In this document: positions 57,298 to 64,000 of the stretch, piece after piece | Layout: each line of letters begins with the position of its first letter | How positions within the stretch are numbered: the first letter of the stretch is position 1 | DNA from: Centroberyx gerrardi | Lineage: Eukaryota; Chordata; Actinopteri; Beryciformes; Berycidae | Direction of reading: 5' to 3' | NCBI RefSeq assembly: GCF_048128805.1 | Contig: NC_136003.1 | Span: forward strand, 27,372,885-27,436,884 | DNA: 64,000 nt | Notes under the pieces: model-generated | Told to the model about the DNA's origin: nothing | The model's input: only the letters and a program-made list of their open reading frames with translations | The model's database searches: none | Program-made: the position numbers and the translations under genes

Positions 57298-58200
57298 GAA
57301 TACTGCACCGCTGCAAATAAAGCAAGGTATTTGTATTCCAGCTTTGCAAATAGCACATTGGATCTGCAGTCCAATGTGTCTTGGCGTCTTGAGATTCATT
57401 CATGAAAGAACAGCTCATCATTGCTTGGAAACTACAGCACACACTGTTCATGGGCAAAGAAAACCATTTTCTAATACAGATGCAGCACGAGATATAAGGT
57501 TTTGATAGGAATCATGTAGGCTTAATCCACACGAGCCTGCAGATGTTAGTTTCACCTGAACATAAAGAAAGAAAGTACATAAAAACAGTAATATTATTAA
57601 GATGAAGGCTTTCAAATGAGCAAGTTTGACTCCTTATTCTTCGAATTCTTCAGTGTTTAGGGATAGATTGTTTTTTCTTTTATTACTTTAATAGGCATTC
57701 ATTTCGCTACAGACAGCAATACCTTTGACTGTAACACAATCAAGGCTATGAGTGAGTATACACACTATACCCAGCTCTACCATCTATCAGCCCCACAGTA
57801 TATACCCACTCTCTCAACTACCACTGCACCACTGCATCAAACTCCTTTATTCTTTCACAACATGTAATCATAAAAACCTGAATGTTCCCTCAATCATAGC
57901 AGTGTTGTCATGTTTTCTGAGCCTGGACCAAATCCAGAATACACTGAATCGAAAATGTCTAGCATTAGATGAATCATGCAACCTTAAAAAAATCCAAGCT
58001 TACAAAGGTACTAGTACTTCAGCAAATGTTAGGACAGGATTATCTTCTGCTTGAGTCCCTGTGTGTTTGGGACATTTTGCTTTTTACACGACAGCCACAG
58101 CTGTGCTCCATGGTGCTGAGTATCAGGAAATGATAAGAGACCGGCCTCAGCTCCAGTCCAAATCCTACAACCTAAGGCCAAGTTGAATAACCCACCACAC
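56500..58200. other. Intergenic DNA upstream of gsg1l2
   Basis: No exon recognised. It holds a T-run near 56535 and a (CA)n at 57262-57296. Confidence 0.5.
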
Positions 58201-58213
58201 TATCCCACCCTCC

Positions 58214-58800
58214 CTAATAGTCAAGTCAAATTTTATTTGGATAGCACATTTAATACAAAAAGCAACACAATGTGCTTCACAAGGCCAAGAGCAATACATG
58301 TATAACTAGAAGGGCACTCGGAGAGCGCAGACCTTCACCAAGGTTTCTGCTATTATTGCTTGTTCGTGAGTCGGATCCGGATCCGCTCCAAAATTTAATG
58401 GGTTCTTCCTTGGCCCATGCTACACCCTTCCACAAAGTTTCATGAAAATCGGGCTAGTAGTTTTTCCATAATCCTGCTAACAGACAAACAAACAGACAAA
58501 CAAACAGACAAACAAACGAACGGCACCGAAAACATCACCTCCTTGGCGGAGATAATAACATAAAATGAAATAAAATAAAATAAGAACATACACGTCATCA
58601 TACATAAAAACATACATACATACACATGCACACATGCAGAGGACATAGACAATTTACAGTGCATATAAATTCAGGTAAAACAGGAGCTTTAAAAATAAAC
58701 AGCATTAGTGTGTAAAGTCAAAAGACCTTGTAAAAACAGCAGTAAAAATAAATATTTTAAGTCTACTTTTAAAAGAACTAAGTGTTGGGGCACCTCTGAT
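58214..58800 (-). repeat. L2-like 3' tail split by a younger insertion
   Basis: 58214-58300 (GTCAAATTTTATTTGGATAGC, CAATGTGCTTCACAA) and 58560-58800 (TTTTAAAAGAACTAAGTGTT, GGGGCACCTCTGATGTC) are two halves of one common fish element in reverse orientation, separated by the RTE-like piece at 58300-58558. Confidence 0.5.
58300..58558 (+). mobile_element. RTE-type LINE 3' end
   Basis: AGAAGGGCACTCGGAGAGCG, TTTCATGAAAATCGGGCTAG, CCATAATCCTGCTAACAGAC, (AAACAGACAAAC)n and CACCTCCTTGGCGGAGATAA form the typical untranslated end of fish RTE/Expander-like elements (family name from memory). Confidence 0.6.
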
Positions 58801-61700
58801 GTCACTTGTAATAGGGATTTTTTACCTACACTCTTTTTACATTTTGTTCATTATCATGGCTCAGATAATCACAGAATAAATCGCTGTCATGTTGGGATAT
58901 ATCTGACAAAACACAAACAAAACACCACTCAGCAGAAAAAGGATTCTGAAGTGCTTTTAGGAGTGATAATTTCCTAAAGTTCATATGCTTTCAGTATACA
59001 ACATATTGACGAGTCTATTATTAGTCAAATGCTTTGCAAGTAACCTGCCAGTCTGTTTCCAAGACATAGACTGTGCTTCATAACACTGGAATTCACCACA
59101 GCATGGCAGCGCCTGAAAATTGGTGTCATGGCCGGGTGCAAAATCTCCCCTCGAGCGTTCATTGCGGTGATAGAGATGATCATTAAGGCATCAAACTGGG
59201 TTGTGGGTGGAGAAAAGGCAGCAGCGACTCGCCTCCCACCCATTAGAACATATGGAGGATGTGACAAGTATGACTATAATAACACCCGACAAAACTTGCC
59301 AAGTTGAATAATGTCCTAAAATAGGTCAGAATGAAGAGGCAGTTCCAGGGATGTCGGAGGAGCCTGTCAGAAGCTTAGGGAGAGATGGTAATAATGCAAG
59401 CCTCACAGACAAAGTGCAGATTCAGGGGTTAAGACAGGATGTGATGAGAGGTTCAGGGTCCATGGAGAGGCATGAGTGCCACATCCGTGACAGATGAGGA
59501 GAGGAGTTAGAAAGATTCCCTCGTTTGCTAGAAAATTGCTGAGAAATTCTGCACTGTTTCAGCAGTATGGCACTTTATGGAAAGTGGGTCCAGTTATACC
59601 AAAGATTATCTTCACCACTCCCGATCTCTTCCATTGTTTCTTCATAAATGGGTGATTACAAACGCCCCCCTAACACCAGTAAACGCAAACAAGCTCTAAA
59701 ATGACTTGGCGAGATAGGACTACATGGCTAAAATCTTACTTTATGTGACTCTACAGCATTTGACTTAATTTTTTCAAGGTTCTGGATTGAGCTGAGTGCA
59801 AATATTCCCAAATTCCATTATTCACATGACGGCTTGTTTCTCAATTTTATATCTAGATTTTTCTTTGTCAGGTGAACTCAACGCTTAGTTGTTTGCAACT
59901 GTATTGCGACATAGCAGAGGTAGCTAATGGTTAGCAATTCTAGTCACGCCAAAGATAATCTTTGGTAACATTAGCCTACTTACTTTGAAGATGAATAAAT
60001 GTTTCCTTTGAAAAAAATGTACATGTTGTCCTTTCTTTGTCTTTTTCAAGCCAGTGGAGTCAGCATTATTGGAAGAGATATTGTAAGCAAAATACAAGTG
60101 TAGATGCAGTGTCAGTAGAGTACGTGTAGTATTGGTGAGTATACATGTTACATTACAGTTCGTACGTTGTAGGCATTTAGCTGACACTTTTATCCAACTT
60201 ACAATACAACAGTATTGTACAAGAGTAGAAGAAGCTTCATTTCCTAGATCACTAAAATTAGAAGCAGCCAGTAGAAGGTCAGAGCCACCTGACAATATTC
60301 AAGTGACCGCAGGATGAGTATGTAATGATTAAAGTGCTGGGATAACAGAGACATGCTGGGAAAAAGAAATAATAAGAGCTATGGAGAGAGGAGGAGGGGA
60401 TTTTGAGAGCGATTTTAGAGTGAGTAGAGGAGATGGCAAATGATCCAGTGAGGTGAGGGTGACATCAGGCATTTCTTGAAAAGATGAGTTTGAACCTTTA
60501 CACAGAACAGAACCTTTACTCCAACGGTTCTCAACCCTCGGTCACAGTGACCAGAAAGTCAGTCTCCTGTTGAGGGTAAGAGATGCGAAGCTACAAAACG
60601 GATCTGACGTCTTTTGTCATTGTTAACCTGCACACGCCTGTCTTCGCAACATCATTATCAGTTCATATTGGTATCAGATATGGGTTACATCATAGAATAA
60701 ACATGAACAGTCATCTAAAAATATCAAATATGAATCAGAAATTCAGAACTGAGCATGAAGGCCTGCAGTGTCTTGGCTTTCTTGTTTCTATCTTTGGGAG
60801 AGAATTGCTTCACAAATGTTGATTCTTCACTGCCCAAGATCATGTTTTAGGGTTATTTTTTCCTTTCAAATACCACATACCTGACTGCAGGTACATGGAG
60901 TGACCCGACCACAGCCAGCAAGTCACTGAGTAATTTGTCCTCTGACCACAAAGAGATTGTTCTGACTGTGAACTTCCATGTAATGTGAACAGAGGAGGAA
61001 TGAGTCCAGCATTAGACCTGATGAAACAGTAAGCCTCTGTTGTACGGGGAATCTCTCCTGAGAATGATCCTTTTTACATAATGCATACCTGCCAGGGGGC
61101 GAGCTCATTTTGATGGAATAAACCCTGTAACATCAGAGTATTCAACTGACAGATGTGGGATTTGGATGCCTCTTTGTCTATTTTCCTAAATGCGTACAAT
61201 CACAAAGGATGCTCAAGTTGATGCTTTACATTCTGGGCATTTTATGACAAAACTTAAAGCTTATTTGATGAGGTAAAACTGCATGATGCTGCTTGAAAGT
61301 GAAATGATTGGAGGTTTCCTAATCTCTGGTTTTGTAATGGTAGATATGCAGAGTTTCAGATTGATGCTCCTAGATCATGTTTAAGTTTGTAGGAATTCAA
61401 TTTGAGCAGGAACAGAGGTGAGGAAAGTAGAGGATTGGCTCTTCTGTTTTAATTCCAGCGAAAATAAATAATTTCAAAATAAATTTTGTGTGAACTGTCC
61501 TATTAAGAAGTCATACATGTGAGCACTGTATGCTGCAGAGTGATGATCTGCAGGCCACTTTGTTCTCCATCGTGTCAGACTTAATCTGGTCCTGTGGCCT
61601 CTCAGTCCCTGACGCATGAAAGGCACTGATAGGTTACTGTAGGTTAATGGGGTGCACACAGTTGACTCAGCCGGCTCTGCCAAAGCACTTTGCACTGAGA
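58800..61700. other. Intergenic DNA without recognised genes
   Basis: Only one small repeat stands out, at 60130-60310. No conserved exon was seen on either strand. Confidence 0.5.
60130..60310 (+). repeat. Fragment of a widespread fish repeat
   Basis: TAGGCATTTAGCTGACACTT and TTATCCAACTTACAATACA correspond to a word found in countless teleost dispersed repeats (GCATTTAGCAGACGCTTTTA form). Truncated. Confidence 0.45.
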
Positions 61701-61712
61701 TACAGTCACTTC

Positions 61713-61735
61713 TCACACACACACACACACACGCA
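61713..61735 (+). repeat. (CA)n microsatellite
   Basis: About eleven CA units. Confidence 0.85.
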
Positions 61736-62017
61736 CGAAAGAGACAGAAACACAGATTCCACTAAAAGCATTGTTTAACAGCTTTCCTCTTTCCACGTCT
61801 GTTATAATTCAGTCCTTCCAACAAATAGTTTATCTCTAGTAAGGCAATTTCATCAGCATCAGTAGCATGATATCAGTAACTCAAGGATGCCATTTTAAAT
61901 TTGAAAACTCTGTTTGTGCCATTTTACAGTATATTTAAAAGAAATAGCAAGAAAAGTAGATTGTTAACCTTCGCTAACAACCAGCTAATATAAAATATTT
62001 TGTAATCGCTTGGTTTA

Positions 62018-62315
62018 CACTGCAAAAAATCTCCATCTTAACAAGTCATTTAGTCTGTTATTGAGTCCTACAAATCTAAATTTTCTTAAAATAAGTGAAA
62101 AAAAATCTGCCAGTGGGGTTTGATCATTTCACTTGTTTCCAATGCAAATCAACTTGTTTGAAGAATTTTGTAGAATCAGGTGTCATTTTCTTGATTGTTT
62201 CTTATTCTGACTTGTTTCAAGGTACTGAAACAAGTCAGAAAATTTGTAAGAGAAACTGCATTGGAAACGACTAATATATGAGACTAAATCCAAAGTTGGA
62301 TGTTTTTTTGCAGTG
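62018..62315 (+). mobile_element. MITE with CACTGCAAAAAA termini
   Basis: TA-CACTGCAAAAAATCTCC at the left and TGTTTTTTTGCAGTG-TA at the right, with internal inverted words (TTTCCAATGCAAATCAAC and GAAACTGCATTGGAAACG). The TA borders fit a Tc1/mariner-type target. No ORF. Confidence 0.65.
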
Positions 62316-63494
62316 TAATAAATGGATAAGTCTATTATATTTTCATACAGGCCTATTTTTCAATCAGTAGCAGGAAAAAAAAAACCTACAGTACTTTAAA
62401 TAATGGCCAACATCGAAACTGGCTGTAATAAAAAAACAGGGGGGCCAATTTGTGTCCCAGTTGAGACAATTGGCCCTCTCTGGACCAGTCACAATATCCG
62501 TCTCACACGGGCCTTACAGTGCACTGAGAATGGTGTCAAATGCCTCACTCTTTCACCTTTATCCTAAATACATTTATGTGGTTTTAGGTGCCATTTGATC
62601 TAACTGCAACCCACATTAATGGAAGATAATCTATTATATCTAAAAGCTCAAATCTTCGATACACTTTGACCTGGCTGTGAAAGCTGAGTCATCACCAGTG
62701 GAGGTTTTTAGGATTCTTAGGATGGACATGTAACACCTCAGTCTTAGTTTTGCAGTTACTCAGAGCAATACATGACAGGAGAATTAATGATGGCCACCCC
62801 GTCACTCATCCGCAGAGCCACTGCTCCTCCCGTTACACAGCACACACTCATCCCGATTCTTTAATTACCCTCACTTGCCGTGGTCTCGGCACCGCTGCAG
62901 CAGATGGTCTTGTAATCTGGCCTGAGACTATTACACTAAATTTCTACTTTCTACTTACACTAAATTACTGAGACAAATAATCTCATCTCATTGTGGAGGA
63001 GCGGCCCACGCCATGCAGGGCTTCAGGACGACCCCCGGTGTCCGGCCTCGTCTCAATCCCCCACTGGCCCTTTTTGTTTTTTTGCTGTCTAATGTCTTGG
63101 CCTCGTTTACGACAGACCTTTACTGTCTGGAAGTCAGTGGACAATGCTCGATCTGTCTGGTAGTAATAAGAAAGGTGTGTAAACTACCATCATGACCATC
63201 ATAAGGCACAAAATCACCAGTGACAAAAATCTATTATATATACTATGGAGAAATGCATTCATTTATGCTTTTTCCCCCTTAAAATACTCCATCTTCATAA
63301 AACTTAGATCAGTTTGAAGCTACTTACTATGATGTACATTTTTGTAAATTTGTAAATTTACCTCGTAAAGATTAATGCTAGCCTAAAAAGGTGAATAAAC
63401 TTTATTCTGCATATAAAAAAGATAGATACCCTCCACTACATTCCTGAAGCGACTGATAGTCAAATATAATAATAAAATAAAATAATAATAATGT

Positions 63495-63824
63495 AATAAA
63501 ATGCCCCTCTAAATGGGTTGAAATGGTAATTAAACCTTTTAATGTAATAAATTGAAAATAAAATCACATTATTATATTGTGATTGTTTCTTCATAAGGTG
63601 TGTAACATTTTTAACTGATGATGTAATAATAACAGATATGATTCTTCTTATTCTCCTCCTATTCTCTTATCACATTATTAGTCAAAATTCTTATTACATC
63701 ATCAGTTAAAAATACATTACACTCCTTATGAAGTGAGAATCACTGTTTGATGTAATAATTTAACATCTGGAAATGTATTATATTAACAAGTTTAATTACA
63801 GTTTCTAACAGGGACATTTTATTT
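63495..63824 (+). mobile_element. Long hairpin element (near full-length inverted repeat)
   Basis: The arms fold on each other over most of the length. AATAAAATGCCCCT pairs with AGGGACATTTTATT, GGTAATTAAACCTTTTAATG with TTAACAAGTTTAATTAC, and CTTCATAAGGTGTGTAACAT with TGTAATGxx-type ATTACACTCCTTATGAAG. The centre is near 63660. No coding capacity; MITE of unknown superfamily. Confidence 0.6.
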
Positions 63825-64000
63825 CATTCATTCATTTTATTTCATTCATTTTCACAAGTTATTTCATTATGCAGCAGTTATTACACTATCAGTTGCTATA
63901 TTCCCTGATCTAGCCTGAATCTGGATCCACAGTGTTTTAGCATTAACTGGAAAGAGTACAACAGGACGCTATTGTTTAAAGTATTTACTTCAATGTTTGA

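Noticed and set aside
60100-64000. Search for a glp2r- or rcvrn-like exon expected from human 17p13.1 order
   Set aside because: No receptor or EF-hand coding segment could be read on either strand.

Overview
The window is nuclear DNA from a ray-finned (teleost) fish. The protein-coding genes are split by short introns with GT/AG borders, their products match vertebrate families, and the rest is rich in (CA)n microsatellites, many small inverted-repeat DNA transposons (MITEs) and decayed non-LTR retrotransposons of the kinds common in fish. No prokaryotic or organelle features are present. Gene names rest on my recognition of the encoded proteins from memory; no search was run.

Layout: 1-850 holds the probable promoter side of an unseen left-hand gene. 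2193-23077 (minus) is a complete mprip gene (myosin phosphatase Rho-interacting protein, 22 coding exons, 1783 residues as joined here) with an 839-residue giant internal exon. 25343-35163 (minus) is a complete u2af2-type gene for the large U2AF splicing subunit (11 exons, 466 residues), in tandem just upstream of mprip. 38127-41867 (plus) is dhrs7c (6 exons, 311 residues). 43117-44811 (plus) is natd1 (3 exons, 130 residues). 49649-56067 (minus) is a GSG1L2-like claudin-fold gene (5 exons, 306 residues), tail to tail with natd1. 56500-64000 has no gene I can support, only repeats. From memory, human DHRS7C and GSG1L2 lie together on 17p13.1 and MPRIP and NATD1 on 17p11.2, so the block resembles a fish counterpart of human 17p.

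The genes are not an operon and need not act together. mprip scaffolds actomyosin regulation, u2af2 recognises 3' splice sites, dhrs7c is a membrane-bound short-chain dehydrogenase/reductase of the sarcoplasmic reticulum type, natd1 is a small GNAT-like protein and gsg1l2 is a tetraspan membrane protein.

Points most worth a second look: a recurring promoter-side motif (TTTTATTTTGAA plus an ETS-like CCGGAAGT) found as facing pairs at three gene starts; a possible two-exon secreted-protein gene on the plus strand inside an mprip intron (12605-13166); mprip splice sites built on or beside dinucleotide repeats; four copies of one MITE family inside mprip, two of them almost touching 5' splice sites; several TTAA-flanked MITEs including a nested pair; hAT-type MITEs with perfect 8-bp target duplications; and a row of tandem donor sites in dhrs7c.
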